From Neorhodopirellula lusitana (GTDB lineage: Bacteria; Planctomycetota; Planctomycetia; Pirellulales; Pirellulaceae), in NCBI RefSeq assembly GCF_900182915.1, contig NZ_FXUG01000005.1, forward strand, positions 248,001 to 312,000: a stretch of 64,000 nt of DNA. The letters run 5' to 3'. Positions 9,382 to 18,482 of the stretch are shown here, piece after piece. The position numbers were made by a program, and so were the translations under genes. The notes under the pieces are model-generated. The model ran no database searches. It was not told the DNA's origin and worked only from the letters and a program-made list of their open reading frames with translations. Each line of letters starts with the position of its first letter. Position 1 is the stretch's first letter.

Positions 9382-11012
9382 CCAGCGACGTACTCCATCA
9401 CCTCGGGAACCGAAGCGTCGGGCAACCAGAGCGAACTGCCTTCGCCAGCTAAGAACGGTATGAAGATGCGATTACCGGCAATCGGCGAGTGCATGATGCC
9501 AAAGAACGTGAGCCCCGCAGCCAAAAACAAAACCCCGGCCGCTACGTTGAGCTTCTTGTCGATCAACGACGCCAACATCCAAGCCCACAGCAAACCGGTG
9601 ACAATGAACCCGTTGCTAAGCATGCGGAGGGTCTGCAAATCATCTCGCAGCGCGCCGCCCTCAAGGTCCACCGCGGTCACACTCTGACTCAACATCAGGC
9701 CGTCACCAAAAATTCGATTGGGCAAGCTCATCGCCAAATAGGCCAGGGCTGGCAAACACGCAATCGCGACCGCGGCGTAGTGTCGTTTGGGAGTGGCCAA
9801 GAAGGTTTGTGAGGTGATCTCAAGCCCCACGAAAACCAAGATCGGGTAAACCACCGGTGCGGGGATCCACGCGTTAAGCCACGAAAAGTACCCAACCACG
9901 CCCGCCGTCCCAATCAACAACGCGGTCGCCAACGTGTACGCGGCGCGACCGCCCATCGCCTTATAAGCGGGGTGGCCAATGTAAGGCGTGGTTTGAATCA
10001 CCCCACCGGATAGCCCGGCAATCAGGGTCGCGATCGCTTCGATCCCAATGATCGCACGGGTGTCGTATTCATCACCCGCCGATGCGGCACTCTCGGTGCA
10101 ATCAATCCCACCTACCACCGTGGTCAGTGCAAATGGCAATACGAATGGTAAGTACGGCAACGCATGCGGGAACGCATCGAACCATCGAAACGAGTAGCTG
10201 CCAAGCCACTCCGTGGGGAACCAACGTATCGGCTCGTATGCCGGAAACTCATAGCCAACAATCCCGAGCCCGCACATGATGTAGTAGGCCAAGCCCGCCA
10301 CAACCAGGGCCCCTAACGTGCCTGGTGTCCGACCTGGCAACTCAACGTGCCCGATCAGGGTTCCCAACACAATCACCATCGCCAGCATGCCTGGCAGCGG
10401 CGAACCCAAAATGTGAGTCAACGGAAAGAAGCTGATCAACACCAAGGCGACTGCGGCTAGCGAGCCCAACAACCCGGCCCGGGGCACAATCCGGCGGACC
10501 AGTTGACCGAACGGGGCCAGCGTTAGCTTCACCGCACCGCTAAAAATCGAGCACCAAATGCCAATATGCCAGGTCTGCATGCATGCCGCCTCCACGTCCA
10601 TGCCATCTCGCCGCGCGGCCATAAACGCAGGCCCCAAAACCAGCAACGTCATGCCGAAAGTGGAAGGGGTGTCCAACCCCAAGGGCATGGCGGTGACATC
10701 AGTGCGTCCTACGCGTTTGGCAAATCGCAACGCCAGAACGAAGAACGCCAAGTCACCCAGCATCACGCCCAAGGCGGTGCCCGGGACCATATGACTCACT
10801 GAAAATGATGCCGGCAAACCAAACCCCGCCAACAGAGCCACCATCAACAACAAACCAGCCAGGTTGTCCAGCATCAGCCCGAAAAACGCGTTAATATCGC
10901 CTTTGGTAGCCCACCAAAGCCCCCCCGGGGTACCGAAATCGGCCTCGGCAGCGGCGGCTGACAAGACAGGCCCCGTTGAATCAGTCCCGTCTAAGTTGTT
11001 GGGGGGAGTCAT
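9321..11012 (-). CDS. NCS2-like (xanthine/uracil permease-type) membrane transporter
   Basis: A protein of 563 residues from the ATG at 11012 (MTPPNNLDG). The frame is open to 11396, but that extension lies antisense to kdsB and is not protein-like. At least ten hydrophobic segments are visible. Characteristic stretches are KGDINAFFGLMLDNLAGL, SHMVPGTALGVMLGDL, GRTDVTAMPLGLDTPSTFG, FALTTVVGGIDCTESAASAG and IAGLSGGVIQTTPYIGHP, which resemble the substrate-binding region of nucleobase permeases of the AzgA/NCS2 group. The solute is uncertain, since xanthine, uracil and other solutes occur in related proteins. It is divergent from kdsB with 93 bp between the starts, and its stop overlaps the diguanylate cyclase gene. 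Confidence 0.7.
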   Translation of the reverse strand: MTPPNNLDGTDSTGPVLSAAAAEADFGTPGGLWWATKGDINAFFGLMLDNLAGLLLMVALLAGFGLPASFSVSHMVPGTALGVMLGDLAFFVLALRFAKRVGRTDVTAMPLGLDTPSTFGMTLLVLGPAFMAARRDGMDVEAACMQTWHIGIWCSIFSGAVKLTLAPFGQLVRRIVPRAGLLGSLAAVALVLISFFPLTHILGSPLPGMLAMVIVLGTLIGHVELPGRTPGTLGALVVAGLAYYIMCGLGIVGYEFPAYEPIRWFPTEWLGSYSFRWFDAFPHALPYLPFVLPFALTTVVGGIDCTESAASAGDEYDTRAIIGIEAIATLIAGLSGGVIQTTPYIGHPAYKAMGGRAAYTLATALLIGTAGVVGYFSWLNAWIPAPVVYPILVFVGLEITSQTFLATPKRHYAAVAIACLPALAYLAMSLPNRIFGDGLMLSQSVTAVDLEGGALRDDLQTLRMLSNGFIVTGLLWAWMLASLIDKKLNVAAGVLFLAAGLTFFGIMHSPIAGNRIFIPFLAGEGSSLWLPDASVPEVMEYVAGYGITGLFVLVWQFVTPKPA

Positions 11013-11105
11013 TTCGGACACGGGTAAACCTCGTATGATATCGTTCCAGGCGATCCAGGGCCCGAACAGCCTACCCCACATTCCCGATGCACGAAAGCAA
11101 GCCCG

Positions 11106-11858
11106 ATGAAGACCATGATCGTGATTCCCGCTCGTCTCGCATCGAGTCGATTGAGCGAAAAATTGCTCCTCCGCGCCGCCGGGAAGTCGATCTTGCAGCA
11201 CACCTACGAAGCCGCCAAACGCGCCGCCATCACCGACTCCATCATCGTTGCCGCTGATGACCCTCGCATCGTTGCCGAGGTGGATTCCTTTGGTGGCGAA
11301 GCGAGACTCACCAGCGTCGATTGCCAAAGCGGAACCGATCGCCTGGCTGAAATCGCACTCATGCACAGTGACGTCGACTTGTTCGTCAACGTGCAAGGCG
11401 ATGAACCGGAGATATCACCAGCAACGATCGACGCAGTCGCCCGCCTGCTCGCGACTCGACCGGATGCGGACATCGCGACGGCCGCCTTCCCGATCCTCGA
11501 CGAATCAAAACTCCACGATCCGGCGTGCGTGAAGGTCGTCATGGGTGCCAACGACCGGGCCATCCTATTCAGCCGAGCCTCCGTCCCGCATGTTCGCGAT
11601 GGAATTACCCCCGCCCACCTGCAGGCTTCACCACCCATCTTTTGGCAACACATTGGCTTGTACGCCTACCGACGTGACTTCCTGTTGTGGTTCGCGACCC
11701 AGCCAGCCGGCCGTCTCGAACAACTTGAAAAGCTCGAACAATTGCGGGCCATCGAAGCCGGCAAGACGATCGTCGTGACCGCCATCGAATCGTCGCCCCC
11801 AGGAATCGACACCCTGGAAGACTTCCGCGAATTCGTCGCTCGGATTGAAAATCAGTAA
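11106..11858 (+). CDS. kdsB: 3-deoxy-manno-octulosonate cytidylyltransferase (CMP-Kdo synthetase)
   Basis: A protein of 250 residues, matching the family length. The N-terminal nucleotide-binding motif is IVIPARLASSRLSEKLL (residues 5-21), with the following KSILQHTYEAA. LFVNVQGDEPEI carries the metal-binding aspartate region. CVKVVMGANDRAILFSRASVP, IFWQHIGLYAYRRDFLL and LEQLEKLEQLRAIEAGK are further family blocks. The enzyme activates Kdo as CMP-Kdo in the cytoplasm for addition to lipid A, so this organism probably makes a Kdo-containing lipopolysaccharide, in line with a Gram-negative-type envelope in planctomycetes. No other Kdo or lipid A gene is adjacent. Confidence 0.95.
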   Translation: MKTMIVIPARLASSRLSEKLLLRAAGKSILQHTYEAAKRAAITDSIIVAADDPRIVAEVDSFGGEARLTSVDCQSGTDRLAEIALMHSDVDLFVNVQGDEPEISPATIDAVARLLATRPDADIATAAFPILDESKLHDPACVKVVMGANDRAILFSRASVPHVRDGITPAHLQASPPIFWQHIGLYAYRRDFLLWFATQPAGRLEQLEKLEQLRAIEAGKTIVVTAIESSPPGIDTLEDFREFVARIENQ

Positions 11859-11978
11859 TCACTCGTTCCCCCGAACACACCTTCGCGGGCGCACCGATTA
11901 CAATCTTCGCTTCTTGCCCCACTCCCTCCCTTTTGATCCTTCACATGAGGATCCCCACCTTTGATTGGAATCTCAACG

Positions 11979-12695
11979 ATGAATTCTCAACTTTCACATT
12001 GGCTCAAACTCGCTGGCGTTTGTTCGCTAAGTATCGCGGCATTGGCTACGGTGACCACCGTTTCCGCCGAACAGGCATCACCCCAGACCAGCGAATGGAT
12101 CACGCTTTTTGATGGCGAGTCACTAGACGCCTGGCGCGAATACGGACATGAATCCGTGACGACCGGCTGGAAGGTCGAAGACGGTGCATTGACGTGCATC
12201 TCGACCGCTGACCAAGGCGAAAAGGCTCGCAGTGAAAACCTGATCACCAAAGAAAAGTTTGCTGCGTTCGAACTGGAACTCGAGTTCAAGGTCACTCCTG
12301 CGGCCAACAGCGGAATCATGTTCCACGTGCTTGAAACCGACAAACAACCCTATTTCACTGGTCCTGAAATCCAAATCCAGGATCACAAAGGTGGCCACGA
12401 TCCACAAAAGTGTGGCTGGCTTTACCAACTTTATCCTGCGGAAGTCGATGCGACCAAGCCAGTCGGACAATGGAACAAGCTTCGCGTTCTGATCACACCG
12501 GAAAAGTGCCAGATCACCATGAATGGCGTTCTCTACAGCGAATTCGTCAAAGGCAGCGACGACTGGAATGAACGCGTCGCGAAGTCGAAATTTGGCAAGT
12601 GGGAAGGCTTCGGCGAAGCCACCTCAGGACACATCTGCTTGCAGGATCACAGCGATGAAGTTTCGTATCGCAACATTCGCATCCGTGAACTCTAG
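11979..12695 (+). CDS. Secreted DUF1080 (3-keto-disaccharide hydrolase family) protein
   Basis: A protein of 238 residues from ATG 11979; the signal peptide LKLAGVCSLSIAALATVTTVSAE ends near residue 32. A single DUF1080 domain follows: EWITLFDGESLDAWREYG, TGWKVEDGALTC, ENLITKEKFAAFELELEFKVTPAANSGIMFHV, GPEIQIQDHKGG, WNKLRVLITPEKCQITMNG and GHICLQDHSDEVSYRNIRIREL. This concanavalin-like family is greatly expanded in planctomycetes, and some members hydrolyse 3-keto-glycosides. Export puts it in the periplasm or at the surface. The gene seems monocistronic. Confidence 0.92.
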   Translation: MNSQLSHWLKLAGVCSLSIAALATVTTVSAEQASPQTSEWITLFDGESLDAWREYGHESVTTGWKVEDGALTCISTADQGEKARSENLITKEKFAAFELELEFKVTPAANSGIMFHVLETDKQPYFTGPEIQIQDHKGGHDPQKCGWLYQLYPAEVDATKPVGQWNKLRVLITPEKCQITMNGVLYSEFVKGSDDWNERVAKSKFGKWEGFGEATSGHICLQDHSDEVSYRNIRIREL

Positions 12696-12800
12696 GCATC
12701 CATTGTGATTGCCTCACGAAGCGATCGCCTTGATTTCCCTTCAGATCACGCTCTGATAACGCAAACGGATTGGAAGTCATAGGCACACTGGAAACATGAA

Positions 12801-14000
12801 ATGAATCAGGCATCGGAGATCGAGGCGGCACCAGCCAAACCGATTCCGGTGCCTTTTTTATTTTCGCCAGTCGTCGATCTGCTTACCTTTGGCGGCAGTG
12901 CGTTAGTGGCGTTGGCGATGCTGCCGCTCGGGGCGGCACTCGGCATCTTGCACGACGACACGCCGGGGTGGACCTGGATCGGTGCCATCCTGCTGATTGA
13001 TGTCGCCCATGTTTATGCGACCGGCTTCCGGGTCTACTTCGACCTCGCCGAACTTCGCCGCCGGCCTTGGCTTTACGGCTTAACCCCGCTTCTCGCATTC
13101 GCCGTCGGAGTCGCCGTTTACAGCGAAGGAGAGCTGCTTTTCTGGAGCGTTCTGGCGTACCTGGCTGTCTTTCACTTCGTACGCCAACAGTACGGCTGGA
13201 TCGCACTCTACCGATCTCGAGAAAATCAGCTGATCACACAGGGGCCCAGGCCCGCCGAACCGGATCAACAGGGACCTGGTATCACCTCCCCAATCAATCG
13301 CGATACCTTCGACCGAATCGGTTGGTGGGTGGACGCGTCGGCAATCTACCTAGCGACGCTGTACCCACTGGTTTATTGGCATGCGTCGCCGCCTCGGCAT
13401 TTCCATTGGTTCGCCGAAGGAGATTTCTTTCACCTACCACCGCTCGCGGCGACCCTACTCGAACCGATTTATTGGCTCGCATTGGCCGCCTACGCATGGC
13501 GTTCCTTATGGCGTGGACTGAAGGCGAATCGGTGGAATCCGGGTAAAGACCTAGTCGTCTTCACAACCGCCATTTGCTGGTACGTCGGCATCATTTCGCT
13601 GAATTCGGACTACGCCTTCACCGTGACCAACGTGATCATCCACGGCGTCCCCTACATGGTATTGATCTACTGGTATCGCTGGCACCGACAACCTAGACAA
13701 TCCAAAGGCCTCGATGCGGGTGACACCGGAGCGGAACCCACTCCGTTCGTCACAACCTCACGATGGCACACGACTGCCGGCCGCGTGTCGCTGTTCTTTG
13801 GCGCGATCTGGGTTCTCGCCTATGCCGAAGAATTACTCTGGGACGGCGGCAGTGGGCAGCGACATGAATGGCTATTCGCATGGTGTGGAACCCTTCCAGA
13901 GTGGCTCGAAACGGAAGCCTGGCTGGCACCTGCTCTCGCCGTGCCACAAATCACCCACTACGTCTTGGACGGGTTCATCTGGCGACGCTCAGCAAGATAG
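12801..14000 (+). CDS. Polytopic membrane protein with conserved-looking histidines, function unknown
   Basis: A protein of 399 residues with about eight to ten predicted membrane segments. I do not recognise the family. Histidines and aromatic residues sit in or beside membrane segments: DVAHVY (H70), FHFVRQQYGW (H125), YWHASPPRHFHWF (194-202), IIHGVPYMVLIYWYRWHR (H281, H295) and a final ITHYVLDGFIWR. Such a pattern can bind a metal or haem, but that is inference. A hydrophilic loop of about 35 residues lies near 140-175. The gene begins 105 bp after the DUF1080 gene on the same strand and might be co-transcribed with it. Confidence 0.65.
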   Translation: MNQASEIEAAPAKPIPVPFLFSPVVDLLTFGGSALVALAMLPLGAALGILHDDTPGWTWIGAILLIDVAHVYATGFRVYFDLAELRRRPWLYGLTPLLAFAVGVAVYSEGELLFWSVLAYLAVFHFVRQQYGWIALYRSRENQLITQGPRPAEPDQQGPGITSPINRDTFDRIGWWVDASAIYLATLYPLVYWHASPPRHFHWFAEGDFFHLPPLAATLLEPIYWLALAAYAWRSLWRGLKANRWNPGKDLVVFTTAICWYVGIISLNSDYAFTVTNVIIHGVPYMVLIYWYRWHRQPRQSKGLDAGDTGAEPTPFVTTSRWHTTAGRVSLFFGAIWVLAYAEELLWDGGSGQRHEWLFAWCGTLPEWLETEAWLAPALAVPQITHYVLDGFIWRRSAR

Positions 14001-14242
14001 ACGCCGGATCGTCACGAGACACTGCTTTGCACTCGCCCAGCCAACAGAAGTGTCACCGCTCAACTGTGTTGAGCTAGCAAGCTCGTCCAATACCATCTGA
14101 TTCAACGGGATCTAACTCAATGCGATCTAGAGCATTCTTGAAAATGCCGTAGGCCGTAGCGGGAACCGTCAAGACTTTCGATCCCCACACCGGCTTACGG
14201 AACTCTTGAGGAGTTGCCCAACGACGAAAATCAAAATGCGAT

Positions 14243-16144
14243 CTAGTTCGACGCTCGGTGACGGTATGGGTTGAACAACAAGTAGTTCAGGTGTCGATAC
14301 AGATCGCTCGAATTCAACAACTCGGCATGCTTCCCTTCACCAACCAAGTTGGCACCGTTCAACAAGACCACACGGTCACAATGCCGCATTGTTTGCAACC
14401 GGTTTGGCAACACAACGACGAGCGATCCCAAATCCGCCAATTGACGCATCGCCTTCAAACAAGGATCTTCATTGAGATGTTCCGTCGGTGCAGGTGGCTC
14501 ATTCACCAACACAATCGCCGGACGATGCAGCAACGCCCGAGCGAGCCCCAGGGTGTATCGAGCACTGATCGACAATCCATCGGGTGTGCCGAGGTTCCCA
14601 CCGGCGTTCTGGCCCGGTCGCCCAACACGCGATTCGGCGATAGGTCCAACGATCGTATCCAAGCCGTCACTGAGCCGGGTGATTCGCTCGTACAAGCCAA
14701 GCCCCTCCAGCACATTAACCATGTCACGCTTATCAACGCTTTGATCCAGCCCTGACATCAGGTTATCGGTAATCGTGCCTTCCCACAGCGGACCATCCGG
14801 GGCAATCCACATCACCTGTTTGGCAAGTGCCTTGGGATGGATATCGCGAAGGTTGATGCCATCAATCTGCAACACTCCATTGCTAGGCCGACCAAAGCCC
14901 ATCATCAACTCCACCAGCGAACGGGTAGACAATTCATCCGAACCCAAGAATGCAACCAACGACTTGGGCCGCAGCGACAGGCTCAAGTTGTTGAGAATCG
15001 ATTTGCCGGACGAGTCCTTCAGTGAGATGTTTTGCATATCGACCGACTCACGCAGCCCAGCCAGTCCAACACGCTGTTCGCTCGGAGCCCCGTCATCATG
15101 GTGCTGCAAGTAGAGGTAGATCCCCTCACATGCACGGCTACTACGCCGAAGCTGTCGAGCCAACTGGTTCAGCCGGCCGGCCGAAAACGCCGCTCCAGTC
15201 AACGCCAACCCCAACACCAGCGATGCCGGCAGACTCAAACCATAATGGTCCAGCCCACCATCCCTGACATCTTCGGACAGAATGTTCGCACCCAGCCCCA
15301 TAACTAAAACCGCAATCGCCACACTTCCAGCGATCATCAGCACGGGCCACAACCGGCCACGTCGAGCGTCGTCACCCACCAGGCGACGATCCAACGACTC
15401 AAGTTCCCCTTCATAGGCTTGGTCAGCTTGTTGACCAGCTTGCAACCGAGCCATCATCGGCGCGTCGCCAATCAAGTTAATCAACCGTTCACGAATCTCG
15501 GGGATTTCAAATCGAGAGAGCTCTAGCCATTCCGGATTTCGCAACCGACCATACAACTTCCAAATCGCGGCACCGCTGATCACCGCTAGCAACGCTAACC
15601 AAATATTGACCATCAGCGCCAACACAATGCATCCAACCAGCATAAAAATGCTTCGAGGGATCACTCGGTACCAAAGCGACAAACCCATCCCGAGTTCGGG
15701 CAAATCTTTTCCAATCAGTTGAGCCGCACGGATTCGCTGAGCCGCAGCGCCCTCGATCTCGGCGCGTCGCAAGCTTTGCTGGAACATCCGTTGATGCAGC
15801 GACCGCACCACACCCCGAGTCAATCGATCCGAAGTACGCCGGTTAAGCCAAATTGCCAAACAGAAACAGACCGTAATCGCGAGCGCGACCAGTACCAATT
15901 GCGTCAACTGGGTGAAACTGTCTTGGCTGACAAACCCTTGCGGCAACGGAACCCCTAAATAGGATCCAAGCCGGATGGTTCCCGTTCGTATCCCGCCATC
16001 GTCAATCAGTTCCGCCACCACGCCGAACAAGACCAGCATGACTGGAACCAACAAGCCAGCGATCGTTGCCCACAACCAGTGGAATCCAGCCCCACTCTTG
16101 GTGGCCTCGCTACGAGGTTGCCTCAGGGTTGTAAAACGATTCAC
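14243..16144 (-). CDS. ABC exporter-like half-transporter with degenerate ATPase domain
   Basis: A protein of 633 residues with the membrane-domain-then-nucleotide-binding-domain layout of type-1 ABC exporters. Six hydrophobic segments lie between about 25 and 330. The nucleotide domain is about 367-615, but its motifs are altered. Walker A is GSDELSTRS (401-409), lacking the Lys and the glycines. The Q-loop region reads WIAPDGPLW with no Gln. The signature is LSISARY in place of LSGGQ. Walker B is IVLVNEP with Asn for Asp, and the H-loop is LPNRL with Asn581 for His. The fold is still clear (ILNNLSLSLRPKSLVAFLG, LWEGTITDNL, GLARALLHRP, HCDRVVLLNG). It is probably unable to hydrolyse ATP alone; it may partner another half-transporter or be non-catalytic. 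Confidence 0.8.
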   Translation of the reverse strand: MNRFTTLRQPRSEATKSGAGFHWLWATIAGLLVPVMLVLFGVVAELIDDGGIRTGTIRLGSYLGVPLPQGFVSQDSFTQLTQLVLVALAITVCFCLAIWLNRRTSDRLTRGVVRSLHQRMFQQSLRRAEIEGAAAQRIRAAQLIGKDLPELGMGLSLWYRVIPRSIFMLVGCIVLALMVNIWLALLAVISGAAIWKLYGRLRNPEWLELSRFEIPEIRERLINLIGDAPMMARLQAGQQADQAYEGELESLDRRLVGDDARRGRLWPVLMIAGSVAIAVLVMGLGANILSEDVRDGGLDHYGLSLPASLVLGLALTGAAFSAGRLNQLARQLRRSSRACEGIYLYLQHHDDGAPSEQRVGLAGLRESVDMQNISLKDSSGKSILNNLSLSLRPKSLVAFLGSDELSTRSLVELMMGFGRPSNGVLQIDGINLRDIHPKALAKQVMWIAPDGPLWEGTITDNLMSGLDQSVDKRDMVNVLEGLGLYERITRLSDGLDTIVGPIAESRVGRPGQNAGGNLGTPDGLSISARYTLGLARALLHRPAIVLVNEPPAPTEHLNEDPCLKAMRQLADLGSLVVVLPNRLQTMRHCDRVVLLNGANLVGEGKHAELLNSSDLYRHLNYLLFNPYRHRASN

Positions 16145-16422
16145 CAGCGAACGCCTCTAAGTTGGATGTAAGCGACGCGGACAAAAACGTCATTTAGATG
16201 CCCTAAGTTTCGTGCCTTGAGCCCGTATGCTCGATGCCCAAAGCCCCAATTCATGAACCCTCAGCGAGTTCATTCACCAGGACTTCAAATCGATGCCCAT
16301 CAGCAGTGGGATGAAAACAACAACCCGAACCTGAGCACGAATGCGGGAACAACGTCCGGGGAAATTGTTCGGCAATGCACCGCTTTCAGGCTACAAGTGT
16401 AATCCAACCCGACCGCCCTATT

Positions 16423-18273
16423 CTAAGCTAAATCGCGATCCTCGAACAACAACATCGCCAGCATCCACACCGCGATCACGAAAACCACCAGATAATTGAA
16501 CGCACCAGCGAGATAGATCAGCGGAACCGCATTCCCCGCGTCGACGGCGGACTGCACATTAAACGAGTTCAGGTTGGGGACCACCACCGCGATTAGCTTG
16601 CCCACAAACCCGACAAGCTCCGGATTCTGCTTCGCCGACACCACCAGCGGACTGGTCAAGTTACCCACCACGTAGATTGCGAAACACGTGATGAAGTTGG
16701 CCAACAACGGCAACCGAGTCGCCAAAGCCACCGCGATACCACCAATCGCCATCGTTTCCATGAAGTACAAACCCAAGACTGGAAGCGTCGTCATGATTTC
16801 TTCATGACCGACTTCCCATGCCGGAGTTTGCTTACTTGTTTCGCGAGCGTCATAAATTGGTTTGTACGACAGAACGACCAGCAACACGGCCGACAAAATC
16901 ACAAACAACACCAACACGCTTAGCATGATACCGGTGTATTTACCCAAGATGAACGAACGTCGGCTAACCGGTTTGGAAAGCACCGTCAGGGCAGTTCGCC
17001 CTTCGATTTCATCACTCACCGAAGTCCCCGCACTCCAAACGGCCAACAACATCCCCAGCACCATGATCAACGTCACGCCACTGTCCTTCAGCAAGCGGAT
17101 GTCATCGCCGAGCGTGTTGAACGGGAAGATCCCAAACAACAGAATCCCAAAGATCCCAATCGCCAACAGCAACAGATAAAGCGGCTGAGCCATTTCGTTT
17201 TTGGCAGTCGACAAAGCCAACGCCCAAACTCGCGGCGCCGCTTGTCGCACGGCCATGATTCCTGTCATCGTCAAGAAGAACATGATCGCGGTAAAGACAA
17301 TCGAAGACGCCTGGGGAATCTGAGGCAGATTCTTGAACGTGAACACCACGTTGGCTTCGTCAATCTCTTGATTGTAGATGTGCAGCTTGCTGGGGTCGCC
17401 TGGGATTGGTGGCTTCTCACGATCTTGATAGCGATAGGTCACCGCTTCACTGCTGCCCGGATTGACTGTCACGGGTGCGTGACTGAACGCCGCCGGATTG
17501 TCTGAATCGGAAAGGAAAACCTTCTTGTCGCTTTCAATTCGCAGCTCAGCAACGTTGCGGAAGTTGTACTGAATCCCAGCTGGCAAGAACTCCGGCTCGT
17601 CCGACGATGCGGGGGCAATCTTCGCCACCTCAACTCGTGTGCCGTCGCCCACCACATTCACCGAGGGAACACTGGCCAGGATGTCTTCCGCTTGGTCCAC
17701 GAACGGTGTCAGGGCCAAGCCCAATGCTGCGAACACGCCGAACGTGCAAAGCAGGTAAGGCACCACGCCTTCACCTAAGATCGAAAACCACTCGCTACGC
17801 GTTCGGTGCCACAATCCGTAGATCAGGCCAAAACCTAAACCGACTCCAATGGTCAGCAGCGGCAACAACAGCAGCTCTTTGTCCTCGCCTCCCTGCGGCA
17901 TGTAAAACATGCACAGCAACGCCGAGAAAATCGCGCCTGCGATCAACGAACAAGTGATGCCGCGTTTCGGCGAATCAGCCAAATTGCCCAAACCGGGGAC
18001 AAACGACAACAGCGACAAAATTCCGTAGACGACCGCCACGGCAACAACGCCGAAGACCAAGCCTATCGACAAAACCCAGAGCGGGGTCGAAAAGACTGGC
18101 AACCACTTCCCCATCTGCCCAACCAATCCAAACTGATCAACCAAGCTGATTTGGCCAGCGAATGCCAATGGGTCGACAGCCCCCAACGATTTTGGCAATC
18201 CAGTGGTCGAAATCACGGAGGACAGCCCCTCTAGCGAAGAAAGGCCAATAGCAGGCAGTGGACCAGCGGTCAT
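16423..18273 (-). CDS. ABC-2 type transporter permease
   Basis: I place the start at ATG 18273 (MTAGPLPAIG, 616 residues); the frame is open to 18405, which would add 44 residues. N-terminal membrane segments (about 75-205) are followed by an extracytoplasmic domain of about 150 residues rich in beta strands (VNVVGDGTRVEVAKIAP, YNFRNVAELRIESDKKVFL, VTYRYQDREKPPIPG). Then comes the ABC-2/NosY-like core: GTSVSDEIEGRTALTVLSKPVSRRSFILGKY is the diagnostic block, with several further membrane segments. No ATPase gene is adjacent on this strand, since the degenerate half-transporter is a different type, so its ATP-binding partner is encoded elsewhere. The substrate is unknown. Confidence 0.8.
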   Translation of the reverse strand: MTAGPLPAIGLSSLEGLSSVISTTGLPKSLGAVDPLAFAGQISLVDQFGLVGQMGKWLPVFSTPLWVLSIGLVFGVVAVAVVYGILSLLSFVPGLGNLADSPKRGITCSLIAGAIFSALLCMFYMPQGGEDKELLLLPLLTIGVGLGFGLIYGLWHRTRSEWFSILGEGVVPYLLCTFGVFAALGLALTPFVDQAEDILASVPSVNVVGDGTRVEVAKIAPASSDEPEFLPAGIQYNFRNVAELRIESDKKVFLSDSDNPAAFSHAPVTVNPGSSEAVTYRYQDREKPPIPGDPSKLHIYNQEIDEANVVFTFKNLPQIPQASSIVFTAIMFFLTMTGIMAVRQAAPRVWALALSTAKNEMAQPLYLLLLAIGIFGILLFGIFPFNTLGDDIRLLKDSGVTLIMVLGMLLAVWSAGTSVSDEIEGRTALTVLSKPVSRRSFILGKYTGIMLSVLVLFVILSAVLLVVLSYKPIYDARETSKQTPAWEVGHEEIMTTLPVLGLYFMETMAIGGIAVALATRLPLLANFITCFAIYVVGNLTSPLVVSAKQNPELVGFVGKLIAVVVPNLNSFNVQSAVDAGNAVPLIYLAGAFNYLVVFVIAVWMLAMLLFEDRDLA

Positions 18274-18482
18274 GCTCGGTGACTCAGGAAAAGAGAACGG
18301 GACAAGCGGTAAAATGACGGATATTGCACCGTAATGTGGGTGCGAGTCCCAAGCTACGCACGGTGCCCCTGTTTGGTTTGCCGAAAAATTGCTATTTGCC
18401 AGCATGGATCCCGCCGGACACTCTCGCGCCGCAAAATGCCAGACACGCCCGGTTCAGACCAGCCAAACATCCGCATCCCGCA

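Noticed and set aside
11013-11396. Upstream extension of the permease gene to 11396
   Set aside because: The extra 128 codons are antisense to kdsB, give a soluble composition unlike the transporter, and an ATG at 11012 gives a normal start.
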